Origin: Myxococcales bacterium
GTDB lineage: Bacteria; Myxococcota_A; UBA9042; JABWCM01
DNA: 48,898 nt
Assembly: GCA_013360285.1 (NCBI GenBank)
Contig: JABWCM010000047.1
Coordinates: 1-48,898, forward strand
Reading direction: 5' to 3'
A program made the position numbers and the translations under genes. Under the pieces are notes generated by a model. It searched no databases and was not told the DNA's origin. It saw only the letters and a list, made by a program, of their open reading frames with translations. This document shows positions 33,580 through 42,412 of the stretch, piece by piece. Numbering within the stretch: position 1 is the first letter of the stretch; each line of letters opens with the position of its first letter.

Positions 33580-34481
33580 TCCGCAACGCTCGCTACTTGG
33601 GACCGCATCCACGTATGTCCCGGATCCCCGTGCCATCGTTCATGCCAACTCAACGTGACCGTGAACCCAGGAATCGGCACCGGCGGGTCCAAGACCTGCA
33701 GCGGCCAGGTCTTCTCAAATGCCTTGCCCAATCTGGACCCAAGGGTCACGATGAGGTCCGACGCCAAGATAACATGCGGCACCACCAGGAAATTGGGCAC
33801 CGCCAACGCCACTCTCCGCACCAGTCCGCGCTCCGCCAGCACATCGTCTACAATTCCGCCCGCCCGCCCCCTTGGCGCCACAAATGCGTGCGGCAGCGAC
33901 ACGTATTGTTCCAGGGTCAACTTCCCCTGGACTTCCGGATGCCCCGTCCTCGCCAAACACACGAATCGTTCCTCGAACAGCCTCCGCTGCTGCACACCCG
34001 CCAACCGATGCCCGCGCCCCGGCACCCCAATCACCAAATCTACTTCTCCGGCAACCAGCGCGGCATCCGGGTCTTCCAACGCGCCGGCTACGACCCATAC
34101 ATCGATTCCTGGCGCACAGCGCGCCAACAACCCCAACAATCCCGGCAATAACACGAATTGTGCAAAGTCGGCCGCCATCACCCGGAACATCCGCTGCGCC
34201 GTGCTTGGCTCAAACGCGCGGGGCGACGCCACTACATCGCTCAAGGTCGACAACGCTTGCCGCAGTGGCTCGGCCAACGCACAGGCCCGCGCCGTCGGCG
34301 CCATCCCTCCCGGCACTCGCACCAACAACTCGTCTCCCATCGTTACTCTGAGCCGCTTTAGCGCATGACTCACCGCGCTTTGGGTCAACCCAAGCCGACG
34401 CGCCGTTCTTGTCACGCTGCGCGTTTCCAACAGCGCATTCAACACGAACAGAAGGTTCAAATCCACATTCGCCAAGTTCAT
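33570..34481 (-). CDS. LysR-family transcriptional regulator
   Basis: 303 residues from the ATG at 34481, which has GGAG about 7 nt upstream. The N-terminal winged helix (residues 1-62: VDLNLLFVLNALLETRSVTR, then QSAVSHALKRLR) is of the NodD/PA0477 subclass with the DLNLL start. The effector domain follows, typical in length. It is divergent from the NmrA-like reductase gene, with two interleaved inverted repeats between them, so it probably controls those two genes. The gene is far GC-richer (about 65-68% in sampled lines) than its surroundings. Its last codons and stop lie within repeat copy E, which suggests insertion next to, or recombination at, the repeat. Confidence 0.92.
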   Translation of the reverse strand: MNLANVDLNLLFVLNALLETRSVTRTARRLGLTQSAVSHALKRLRVTMGDELLVRVPGGMAPTARACALAEPLRQALSTLSDVVASPRAFEPSTAQRMFRVMAADFAQFVLLPGLLGLLARCAPGIDVWVVAGALEDPDAALVAGEVDLVIGVPGRGHRLAGVQQRRLFEERFVCLARTGHPEVQGKLTLEQYVSLPHAFVAPRGRAGGIVDDVLAERGLVRRVALAVPNFLVVPHVILASDLIVTLGSRLGKAFEKTWPLQVLDPPVPIPGFTVTLSWHERWHGDPGHTWMRSQVASVAESL

Positions 34482-34500
34482 TTCAACTCCGCTCACCCCG

Positions 34501-34542
34501 ACTATCATGCACGGCACTCATGATGATAGTGAATAACATGAG
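34501..34542. promoter_or_regulatory. Two interleaved inverted repeats in the lysR / NmrA intergenic region
   Basis: ACTATCAT (34501-34508) pairs with ATGATAGT (34523-34530), and CTCATG (34517-34522) pairs with CATGAG (34537-34542); both have 14-bp spacers. Spaced dyads upstream of a divergent lysR are the usual form of recognition and activation sites for LysR regulators. Binding by this LysR is inference. Confidence 0.5.
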
Positions 34543-34643
34543 CTGGCGCCATACTCCCAAGCGTGTAGAGTAACGATTGTTCGGTGCGGCACCCGGTGGA
34601 CGTACCACCAAGTCGAAGCACCATGTGCTGAACGAGGATTGTC

Positions 34644-35519
34644 ATGAAATTTGCGGTTGCTGGAGTCACAGGTCACACAGGTAAAGTCGTCGCGGAATCA
34701 CTTCTTGCCGGAAATCATGAGGTGCGCGTCATTGTACGCGACATCGCAAAGGGGGAACCGTTTGCGAATCTGGGCTGCGACGTGGCAGTAGCCGATCTCG
34801 GCGATGCTCCGGCGTTGAGCCAGGCCCTGACCGGTATGGACGGTGCCTACCTGCTCGTTCCGCCGCGGATTGCACCCGGATTTCGCGACTATCAACTGGC
34901 GACGGGCCGAAGCCTGGTTTCTGCCGCAAGGACATCAGGAATTCCCCACGTGGTGTTTTTGTCGTCGATCGCCGCACACATCCCCGCGGGCACCGGCCCT
35001 ATTGCCGGTCTGTACCCCATTGAGCAGGGGTTTCGAGCCCTCGTTGCGGAGAATCGGGCGTTCAGCGCGACATTTTTACGCGCCGGGTACTTCATGGAAA
35101 ATCTCGGAGCGTCCCTAGGGGCACTGTCTCAGGGGATTCTGCCGTGTTTTGTTCCCGTCGATTTGCCCATCGCCATGATCGCCACACACGACATCGGTCA
35201 GTTTGCGGCCAAACTGCTCGTGGAAGGGGGACGCGGCGCCCGCGCAGTGCAATTAGGTGGCCCGGCGTGCACCATGGCCGACGCGGCGGCGGCGCTCACC
35301 GAGATTCTGGGACGCACGATCGTCGCGGTGCAGGCCCCGATCGATCAACTGGTGTCAACGTTTACGAGTTTTGGCTTCCCCGCGGAAGTCGCATCGTTGT
35401 ACCAGGAAATGACCGTAGGGTTGACGAACGGGCTCGTGGTTTTCGAACCCAACGTCGAAACCGTCGAGGGCAAAATGCGTCTCGCGGATGTGCTGCCGCT
35501 CTTGCTCCGTAACGGATAA
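34644..35519 (+). CDS. NmrA-like NAD(P)-binding oxidoreductase
   Basis: 291 residues of the atypical short-chain dehydrogenase (NmrA/HSCARG/QOR2) class. The N-terminal nucleotide motif is AVAGVTGHTGKVV (residues 4-16), followed by VRDIAKGE, which probably selects NADPH, and VFLSSIAAHIPAG. The canonical Tyr-x3-Lys is replaced by a different arrangement, as is usual in NmrA-like proteins, which often act as redox sensors or quinone reductases. The ATG has GAGGA upstream. It is divergent from lysR and followed by a hairpin and an F420-type reductase gene. High GC marks it as part of the same cassette. Confidence 0.88.
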   Translation: MKFAVAGVTGHTGKVVAESLLAGNHEVRVIVRDIAKGEPFANLGCDVAVADLGDAPALSQALTGMDGAYLLVPPRIAPGFRDYQLATGRSLVSAARTSGIPHVVFLSSIAAHIPAGTGPIAGLYPIEQGFRALVAENRAFSATFLRAGYFMENLGASLGALSQGILPCFVPVDLPIAMIATHDIGQFAAKLLVEGGRGARAVQLGGPACTMADAAAALTEILGRTIVAVQAPIDQLVSTFTSFGFPAEVASLYQEMTVGLTNGLVVFEPNVETVEGKMRLADVLPLLLRNG

Positions 35520-35547
35520 CATCGAGGTCCCCATCACGCATTCGCAT

Positions 35548-35570
35548 CCCGGCGCCGTCTCGCCGGGTTT
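35548..35570 (+). terminator. Hairpin between the NmrA-like gene and the F420-type reductase gene
   Basis: CCCGGCG-CCGTCT-CGCCGGG is a perfect 7-bp GC stem followed by TTTCT. The ribosome site AGGAGA of the next gene follows at once. It may act as a partial terminator or attenuator within the operon. Confidence 0.5.
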
Positions 35571-35588
35571 CTATCAGGAGAAGTCACC

Positions 35589-36230
35589 ATGAAAACATCT
35601 GTCGCTATCTTGGGTTCTGGAACGGTTGCACAAACATTGGCCAAAGGGTTTGCCGACCTGGGTCATACCGTTACCATTGGCACGCGCACCCCGTCCAAAC
35701 TCGCCGCCTTTCAGGCCCAAACACCGGTCGCGGTCGATTCGTTCGAACGGGCCGCCGCAAAGTCCGACCTGGTGGTTGTTGCAGTCAAAGGTACGGCGGC
35801 CGAGTCGGTTGTCGCGTCCGTCGCGCCATTCTTGAGTGGCAAAGTCGTAATCGACACCACCAACCCCATCGCTGACGAACCACCCGATCACGGTGTGATC
35901 CGATTTTTCACCGGCCCCAACGATTCACTCATGGAACGGCTGCAAAAAGCCGCCCCGGAAGCCCGTTTCGTCAAGGCGTACAACAGCGTCGGCAGCCCGT
36001 TCATGATACATCCTGCGTTTCCGCAGGGCCGGCCGACCATGTTCATCTGCGGTAACGATGCCGATGCCAAAGGGACCGTCGCCGCACTACTGGAAGGGTT
36101 TGGTTACAACCCTGAGGACGTCGGCTTCGTCGAATCCGCCCGCGCGCTGGAGCCGTTGTGTCAACTGTGGTGTGCCCCGGGATTCCTGCGCAATGAGTGG
36201 AACCACGCCTTCGCACTATACAAATTGTAA
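35589..36230 (+). CDS. NADPH-dependent F420 reductase-like oxidoreductase
   Basis: 213 residues with the NADP_F420 fold: ILGSGTVAQTLAKGFADLGH (residues 7-26) for dinucleotide binding, GTRTPSKL selecting NADP, VVVAVKGTAAE, VVIDTTNPIA and FVKAYNSVGSPFM. Related proteins reduce coenzyme F420 or act on other small substrates; F420 use is not shown here. The ATG follows AGGAGA. It completes the LysR cassette, and repeat copy F begins 22 bp after its stop. Confidence 0.87.
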   Translation: MKTSVAILGSGTVAQTLAKGFADLGHTVTIGTRTPSKLAAFQAQTPVAVDSFERAAAKSDLVVVAVKGTAAESVVASVAPFLSGKVVIDTTNPIADEPPDHGVIRFFTGPNDSLMERLQKAAPEARFVKAYNSVGSPFMIHPAFPQGRPTMFICGNDADAKGTVAALLEGFGYNPEDVGFVESARALEPLCQLWCAPGFLRNEWNHAFALYKL

Positions 36231-36251
36231 CCGACTCACGACGGACCATCC

Positions 36252-36410
36252 GAGTTTGTGCAAAATACGGGCGTACCCCGGGGTCGCAAAGTGTGCACCG
36301 GATTGGTTGTGAAAAACCAACTACTATCCGGGTAGTTGCGCAAGGTTTTTCCGAACGAAGGCGGCCAAAATTCGCGACCCCGGGGCGCACCCATATTTTT
36401 TCACAAGCTC
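36252..36410. repeat. Dispersed palindromic repeat, subtype II (copy F)
   Basis: 159 bp: GAGTTTGTGCAAAATACGGG at one end and, on the other strand, GAGCTTGTGAAAAAATATGG at the other. Inner arms CCCCGGGGTCGC/GCGACCCCGGGG; core GAAAAACCAACTACTATCCG then GGTAGTTGCGCAAGGTTTTT. It is closer to copy E than to copy C, and has the same orientation as E. The 170 bp to the amylase gene hold nothing recognisable. Confidence 0.83.
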
Positions 36411-36582
36411 AATGAAACGGAGAAATTCGGGCTAACAGCACATCCCAACCCAAACGACCGGGGTTGTGTTGCAACTATGACTTCGTTAGGCTCCTGTATG
36501 CCATTGGCCGCCTGGATTCTGCCCATGGCCCAATGTCATAGAAGAACCTCAAACGTGTACCGCAACAATCGCCGAGGATAGT

Positions 36583-39174
36583 GTGGGCAGAAGAACCGAC
36601 TGTTTCCGACCGATTTATTCGTGGTTGTCCCAGTACGGGTACTGTAGGATACGTATTTTTACCCCAAAACGCCTATTTCAAAAAATTTTTCTCACTCCGG
36701 CTTGGCTCGGCGCTGGTATGAGCGTTTCTGTTACACTGCTTGCCCAAACCATCTTCTTCGTATCCTCTTGCGGGGATCCGACTCCTTTGAGCCTGTCGGA
36801 ATTGAAATCCGGCACAGATATCGATGGCGACTCACCGTTGCTGGTCACCGACACAGGTGTGACGCCACAGGACACCGCGCTGGAATTTCCGGACACCGCA
36901 GTAGGCAACACCGATACCGACCCAACACCCGCTGATCAACTCGCGAACGATGCAGGTGCCCACGTTGACTCCACGGAAACCATAAACGACATCGTTGTAG
37001 CAGATTCGGAGTCCGACGTTCATGGTTCCACGGACATCCTCACCCCACAGGACACGTCTGAAGATACAGGTCGGGTTCCCTTCGATAAGCAACGCAAATG
37101 TGAAGTTAACTTTACGTACTCAGCCCCACCGGGAGTTTCGTCGGTGTCGGTACGCAACGAAGTAGTCGGCTGGTCTTCCGACAGTTGGGCCTTGTCTGAC
37201 GACGATGGCGACGGTACGTGGATCGGCAGTTACACGGTGAAGGACTACACCCCAGGAAGCTACGGATACAAGTTTTACCGAACGGGAGATGGAATTGTGG
37301 ATAATTGGGTTCTGGACCCGGCCAATCCTCTCCAGAAAATTGTCGACAACGTTGTTAATTCGAAGTTTTATATCCCAAATTGTTCGATTCCCCTCATTTC
37401 CGTGTTGTCACTTAACACCGATGCAAACACCGGTTCGATCACGGCTTCCATTGCAATTCAGGACGGCTTGGCGGGCGCTACAATCCCCTCGTCTGTGGAC
37501 GTTCGGGTGGGAAATCAACCTCTAGATTCGTCCGTGTATGACCCGAACTCCGGGATGGTCGAAATTGAAGTAAAAGGACTAAAGCCAGGCAAACATTCGA
37601 TTTTGGTTCGAGCAGCAAACACCGGCGGCAACGCGGACCCACTTTTTGTGCCGATATGGATCGAACCGCAGCCATTTGATTGGGCTCAATCAGTCCTTTA
37701 TTTTGCGTTTGTCGACCGATTTGCTGACGGTGCGCCGGGACCGCAGGCACCGGGGTGCCTTCCACAGGGATCGTCTACAACATGGCTCGGAGGCGATTGG
37801 GTCGGTTTAAAACAAAAAATTACCGACGGCTATTTTTCCGACCTCGGTGTCACCGCGTTATGGATCACTGCACCGGCAGACAACCCGGACGGTTGTTACT
37901 CCGGAGAGTTACAGAAATCATACTCTGCGTACCACGGGTATTTTCCCCAGTCGTTTACTTCGGTAGAAAATCGTTTCGGCACGATGGACGATCTACGTGC
38001 ATTGGTCTCGGCGGCGCACGACCGGGGGATACGTATTTTGGTTGATCTCGTAGCAAATCACGTATTCCAAGACCACCCCGCGGTGTCCCAGCATCCCGAG
38101 TGGTTTTTCCCCTATTACCAATGCGGATTCGACGAAAAACCCGTTGAGTGTTGGTTCCAACCATATCTTCCAGATATCGACTACACCCGGGACGGCGCTA
38201 TCGAGGCATTTACCGACATGGCCTTGTGGTGGATTCGCGAGGCGGATTTAGACGGATTTCGTGTGGACGCCGTTAAACACGTCCATGACAATTTTATGTT
38301 AACTCTCCGGCACAAAATCAACACATTGCTCGGTCCCTCAGGAGTCCCATTTTATCTGGTCGGCGAAACGTTTACCGGCGATTGGGGCGGTGGATTCGGC
38401 CCCAACGAAACTTTGATCAAATACTACGTTCAACCGGCCATGTTGGATGGTCAGTTCGATTTCCCGTTGTACTGGAAAATTGTTCGTACTTATGGTCGAA
38501 ACGAAGAATCGATGGAATCTTTGGGATCCTACTTGGTCAATATTTCTGGGTATTATGGCAACAATGCTGTCATGTCTAACTTTCTTGGCAACCACGATGT
38601 AGCGCGGTTTACGAGCCACGCGGCGGGTCACATCGGTGATGTTTGGGGCAATGGCTCAAAAGCGCAAGGATTTGATAACCCTCCCCCACAACCGACCAAT
38701 TCCGAGCCATATCACCGATTACGCGCGGCATTTGCGCTTATGTTTGCAGTCAACGGCATCCCACTTATTTACTACGGTGACGAAATCGGATTGGCCGGAG
38801 CGGGTGACCCCGATAATCGCCGCATGATGACTTTTACTGACTGGTCCCAGGAACAACAAACCACCTATGACTATCTCGGTAAATTAGCGGCCGCGAGGGC
38901 GGATCATTCGGCACTTTGGCGTGGCACCATCCAGGTTCTTACCAGTGGAAACGACCATGCTATGGCATTCGCCAAGGTCGACAAAAACAGTGCAGTGATC
39001 GTCGTCACCAACCGTTCCGCCTCCAGTCACGTATTGACCTTTGCCTTGCCCGATGTTTTGAAAGGCAATACAAACCTTGTGGACGCGCTAAGCGGCCAGT
39101 TGGTTTCTGCCGGCGCTACACAAGCAACGGTTACAATTGAGCCGTATGAAACCCTTTACCTGGTCGCGCCCTAA
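36583..39174 (+). CDS. Surface lipoprotein alpha-amylase (GH13)
   Basis: Up to 863 residues. The hydrophobic segment SVTLLAQTIFFVSSC looks like a signal peptide with a lipobox Cys near residue 63. The start is unsettled: GTG at 36583 gives a long basic leader, ATG at 36718 a short one without positive charge. An acidic Thr/Asp-rich linker (to about 165) leads to a starch-binding-like domain (about 168-265; WSSDSWALSDDDGDGTWIGS), a second beta domain, and a GH13 barrel from about residue 365. Catalytic residues: nucleophile Asp562 (DGFRVDAVKH), acid Glu595 (LVGETF) and Asp672 (LGNHDVARF). DLVANHVF is conserved region I. It probably degrades starch or glycogen at the cell surface. Confidence 0.92.
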   Translation: MGRRTDCFRPIYSWLSQYGYCRIRIFTPKRLFQKIFLTPAWLGAGMSVSVTLLAQTIFFVSSCGDPTPLSLSELKSGTDIDGDSPLLVTDTGVTPQDTALEFPDTAVGNTDTDPTPADQLANDAGAHVDSTETINDIVVADSESDVHGSTDILTPQDTSEDTGRVPFDKQRKCEVNFTYSAPPGVSSVSVRNEVVGWSSDSWALSDDDGDGTWIGSYTVKDYTPGSYGYKFYRTGDGIVDNWVLDPANPLQKIVDNVVNSKFYIPNCSIPLISVLSLNTDANTGSITASIAIQDGLAGATIPSSVDVRVGNQPLDSSVYDPNSGMVEIEVKGLKPGKHSILVRAANTGGNADPLFVPIWIEPQPFDWAQSVLYFAFVDRFADGAPGPQAPGCLPQGSSTTWLGGDWVGLKQKITDGYFSDLGVTALWITAPADNPDGCYSGELQKSYSAYHGYFPQSFTSVENRFGTMDDLRALVSAAHDRGIRILVDLVANHVFQDHPAVSQHPEWFFPYYQCGFDEKPVECWFQPYLPDIDYTRDGAIEAFTDMALWWIREADLDGFRVDAVKHVHDNFMLTLRHKINTLLGPSGVPFYLVGETFTGDWGGGFGPNETLIKYYVQPAMLDGQFDFPLYWKIVRTYGRNEESMESLGSYLVNISGYYGNNAVMSNFLGNHDVARFTSHAAGHIGDVWGNGSKAQGFDNPPPQPTNSEPYHRLRAAFALMFAVNGIPLIYYGDEIGLAGAGDPDNRRMMTFTDWSQEQQTTYDYLGKLAAARADHSALWRGTIQVLTSGNDHAMAFAKVDKNSAVIVVTNRSASSHVLTFALPDVLKGNTNLVDALSGQLVSAGATQATVTIEPYETLYLVAP

Positions 39175-39324
39175 GACAATGCGGTGTAAGTGGGAAATCG
39201 ACCCCAAAAGAACGATTTCTAACCGGATCGACCGTGAACGACCGAGGAAAATCGCAGCATATTCCCCTGAGAGGTCCGCGGGCGATGCGGAAGAAAGGGC
39301 CTTTTGGGAGCATTTTCGTTTTGT

Positions 39325-39354
39325 ACCACACCGTCTTAACTGTGTGGTGTTTTT
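39325..39354 (+). terminator. Rho-independent terminator downstream of the amylase gene
   Basis: ACCACAC/GTGTGGT forms a perfect 7-bp stem with a 10-nt loop, followed by GTTTTT. It lies 150 bp after the amylase stop. As at 3098, the T-run merges with a subtype I repeat edge (GGTGTTTTTAGA). Confidence 0.65.
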
Positions 39355-39395
39355 AGATGAATTTCCCACCCTGGCCGCATTTGTCGGCTGGGTCA
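39346..39395. repeat. Fragment of subtype I repeat (copy G)
   Basis: GGTGTTTTTAGATGAATTTC followed by CACCCTGGCCGCATTTGTCG matches the first 50 bp of copy D (same orientation) with scattered changes; the core and the other arm are missing. Confidence 0.55.
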
Positions 39396-39470
39396 TGGAA
39401 ACCCCAATTTAACCCCACACCCGTAGTGCCACTATTTCGAACCTCACCTCACTCATTGAAGAGCAGACCG

Positions 39471-40433
39471 ATGGTTGAAAATCTCTCCGAAAACAACGCC
39501 AAAGCTTCTCAACTCACTACAGACTGCCAACACCCAACGTACCGAAACACTGCGCCAAATCTCGAACCGATACTTGGAAAGGCATTTCCAGTACTCGATC
39601 ACGGGTTCGTTCGTGTCGTGGACTATATGGGTGACGATGGGTCAATCGTCCAGGCAGCGCGAGTTAGTTACGGCACTGGAACACGCAAAGTCCGAGAAGA
39701 CCGCGGTCTGATCCGCTATTTGCTGCGCCACCGACACACGACACCATTTGAAATGTGCGAGATCAAGTTTCACATTAAATTACCAATCTTCGTTGCCCGG
39801 CAATGGATTCGTCATCGCACTGCAAACGTGAATGAGCATTCTGCGCGTTACAGCGTTCTCGACCAAGAGTTTTATGTTCCTGACCGAGCGCAAATGGCAA
39901 TTCAGTCCGCGCAAAATCGCCAAGGTCGTGGCGCATTGATTTCCGACGACACGGCGGAAGTTTATCGAGAAACTCTCCGGAATAACGCCGAGACGGCGTT
40001 CACAAGTTACCAACAAATGATTGCCGGCGCAGAGGAAGATACAGAGCCAAACGGATTGACACGCGAGCTGGCACGTATCGGTTTACCGGTGAGCACTTAT
40101 ACCCAGTGGTATTGGAAGATTGACCTTCACAACCTCTTTCATTTTCTAAAGTTAAGGTTAGATCCGCACGCACAGTACGAGATTCGTGTTTACGCCGAGA
40201 CCATGGCAACGATAGTGGAACAATGGGTGCCAATGGCATATGAGGCGTTTCGCGACTACTCCCTGCACGCTGCAACGTTGTCCCGCATGGAGGTCGTGGC
40301 ATTACAAAGCCTTCTTGAAGGCAGTCCACCCGCCTGGGAGAGCTGGGGCCTCTCTCCACGAGAGGTTCGGGAGTTTTGTGAACGTTTCCAACTTGACCCA
40401 ACAACCGGCAGACGCATCGGCGAGGTGAAGTAG
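39471..40433 (+). CDS. thyX: Flavin-dependent thymidylate synthase
   Basis: 320 residues from the ATG at 39471; the longer open frame runs back into repeat copy G and is rejected. ThyX makes dTMP from dUMP with FAD and methylene-tetrahydrofolate. The signature RHR-x7-S is present at residues 114-124 (RHRTANVNEHSARYS), together with HTTPFEMCEIKFHIK and the substrate region GLTRELARIGLPVSTYTQWYW. The N-terminal 45 residues are polar and extra to the core, and the family's usual length is 220-310. It replaces thyA in many lineages. It is followed after 218 bp by trxA; the gap shows no promoter I would defend. Confidence 0.95.
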   Translation: MVENLSENNAKASQLTTDCQHPTYRNTAPNLEPILGKAFPVLDHGFVRVVDYMGDDGSIVQAARVSYGTGTRKVREDRGLIRYLLRHRHTTPFEMCEIKFHIKLPIFVARQWIRHRTANVNEHSARYSVLDQEFYVPDRAQMAIQSAQNRQGRGALISDDTAEVYRETLRNNAETAFTSYQQMIAGAEEDTEPNGLTRELARIGLPVSTYTQWYWKIDLHNLFHFLKLRLDPHAQYEIRVYAETMATIVEQWVPMAYEAFRDYSLHAATLSRMEVVALQSLLEGSPPAWESWGLSPREVREFCERFQLDPTTGRRIGEVK

Positions 40434-40651
40434 ATTGGTGCAAGCGGAAAAAAGGCGCTTGTCAAATCGCCAAAGCGTGCATAGCGTGCAACGTTCGTTC
40501 GAAAAAACAAACGAACAAAAAAATGCGCCGGGCTGATCTAACGTTGTCGTAGCCCCAAAACCCGGCATGAAACAATACATCCCGTGAACATTTCCGGGGA
40601 GCGGGCGATGCCCCAAATAGTGCCTCCGACAGCACGTTAAGGAGAAAAACC

Positions 40652-40981
40652 ATGGCAGGACAAAACGTACATCAGTTCACCGACACTAACTTCGCAACCG
40701 AAGTAGAAAAATCCGACTCGCTGGTTCTAGTGGACTTCTGGGCGGTCTGGTGTGGGCCGTGCAAAATGATAGCCCCGGTAGTTCAAGATCTGGCTACCGA
40801 ATACTCCGGTAAGTTAAAAGTGGGTAAGCTGGATGTTGACACAAACGGGCTGACCGCGGCACGTTATGGAATCACGAGCATCCCCCAACTAATCCTCTAC
40901 AAAAACGGAAAAGAGGTAGACAGAATGGTCGGTGCCGCACCGAAACCCCGAATCAAAGCATTTGTAGACCGTCATCTGTAG
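40652..40981 (+). CDS. trxA: Thioredoxin
   Basis: 109 residues, the classic thioredoxin length. The redox centre WCGPC has Cys34 and Cys37; the buried Asp, the cis-Pro loop (TSIPQLILYKNGKEV) and VGAAPK are all in place. A cytoplasmic protein-disulphide reductant. The ATG has AAGGAG seven nt upstream. The 336-bp gap to the isoprenoid cluster (40982-41317) contains several TTGAC-like hexamers but no convincing promoter, and a short GACTC-T-GAGTC dyad at 41299. Confidence 0.96.
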   Translation: MAGQNVHQFTDTNFATEVEKSDSLVLVDFWAVWCGPCKMIAPVVQDLATEYSGKLKVGKLDVDTNGLTAARYGITSIPQLILYKNGKEVDRMVGAAPKPRIKAFVDRHL

Positions 40982-41317
40982 TTTCCGATCCTCATTGAAC
41001 CTCCCAAGTCGCTAAATTAGATAGGGGTTCTCACAAGCTTGAGGCTACGAGTACCGATCCACGACCACCTTCGAGCATAGTAGACCCTTTTTGTCCTCAT
41101 CAGGGCGCTGCCGGTTTCCGGGCAAAAAAATGGCCCACCATCTGCAAATTTGCCGGCGCTTTGACACTCCGGCCCGCAAGCTCACGAGAAATCCGGGCTA
41201 GCCACCCATCTCGTTCATCTGTATCCTTTTACATCGTGGTAGGCCGATACAATGCTTGACCCGCAACCACTGCCATGATAGCGATCACGGAGATTTTAGA
41301 CTCTGAGTCGAAAAAAC

Positions 41318-42394
41318 GTGGATTATGAAATTAGATCAATGACTTCAGCATCAAAAGTAACCATGACCGATACCGAAGTGCGAAAAGATCACCATCTGCG
41401 AATCTGTTTGGAAGAGGATATTGCCGGTCTTGACGTAAAGAATGGTTTTGAACGATATCGTTTTGATCACGACGCCTTGCCGGAGGTCAGCAAGGCCGAA
41501 ATTCGAACAGAAATCTCATTTTTTGGAAAAACACTTCGAGCGCCGCTTATGATCGGTGCAATGACCGGTGGATCCACGCAAGCGGGACAGATAAACCGTA
41601 TCTTAGCGGAGGCAGCAGAGCGAAGACAGATCGCTTTTGCGCTGGGTTCCCAGCGTCGGATGCTGGAAGATCCCCGGTCATTTGCCTCATACGATGTTCG
41701 TAAAATCGCGCCAAGCGTATTGTTGATGGGTAATATTGGTGCTGTTCAGCTCAATTATGGCGTGGGCGCGTCCCAAATTCAGATGTTGATTGAGAAATCC
41801 GGTCTCGATCTGATGGCGTTTCACCTAAACCCACTCCAAGAAGCGATCCAACCGGAGGGAGACACCAATTTTGTTGGATTAACGGCGCGCCTTCAGGAAA
41901 TCATTCCCCAACTTCCTTGCCCTTCTGTTTTGAAGGAGGTGGGTGCGGGAATCAGCGCAAAAACCGCATGCAAGATAAGCATGTTGCCGCTTGGTGCCCT
42001 GGAAATTGCAGGCGTTGGGGGTACAAGTTGGGCAAAAGTGGAAAGTTTCCGTACAAATAACCGAATCCAGGCAGAAACCGGTGTGCAGTTGGCATCCTGG
42101 GGAATTCCGACTGCGGAGAGCCTGGTCACATGCCGAAGGTTGTTGCCACAGTTGCCCCTTATTTGTTCAGGTGGAATGCGCACCGGACTGGAAATGGCAA
42201 AAGCCATTGCCCTTGGCGCCGACCTCGTGGCCATGGCGTTGCCGTTTCTGCATGCGGCGCAACATGGCGTTGATGCGGTCCTCGCGCGTATTGATCAAAT
42301 TATCGAAGAATTACGAACAGTTATGTTTGTGACTGGAGCCGGCTCTATTTCCGCTTTGCGTACTGACACTGTGATTCGCCGCATCGGCGGTTGA
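41318..42394 (+). CDS. fni: Isopentenyl-diphosphate delta-isomerase, type 2
   Basis: Up to 358 residues of the FMN-dependent type 2 IDI, which interconverts IPP and DMAPP. Family stations: RKDHHLRICLEEDI, MIGAMTGG (FMN), LGSQRRMLEDP, GNIGAVQL, FHLNPLQEAIQPEGDTNF (substrate and Mg site), KEVGAGIS and ICSGGMRTGLEMAKAIALGAD (FMN phosphate). The GTG at 41318 is the outermost start; ATGs at 41339 or 41363 would give a length closer to the core. First gene of a three-gene isoprenoid operon; mvaA begins 18 bp after its stop. Confidence 0.95.
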   Translation: MDYEIRSMTSASKVTMTDTEVRKDHHLRICLEEDIAGLDVKNGFERYRFDHDALPEVSKAEIRTEISFFGKTLRAPLMIGAMTGGSTQAGQINRILAEAAERRQIAFALGSQRRMLEDPRSFASYDVRKIAPSVLLMGNIGAVQLNYGVGASQIQMLIEKSGLDLMAFHLNPLQEAIQPEGDTNFVGLTARLQEIIPQLPCPSVLKEVGAGISAKTACKISMLPLGALEIAGVGGTSWAKVESFRTNNRIQAETGVQLASWGIPTAESLVTCRRLLPQLPLICSGGMRTGLEMAKAIALGADLVAMALPFLHAAQHGVDAVLARIDQIIEELRTVMFVTGAGSISALRTDTVIRRIGG

Positions 42395-42412
42395 CCGAAA
42401 GGACTCGATTTA

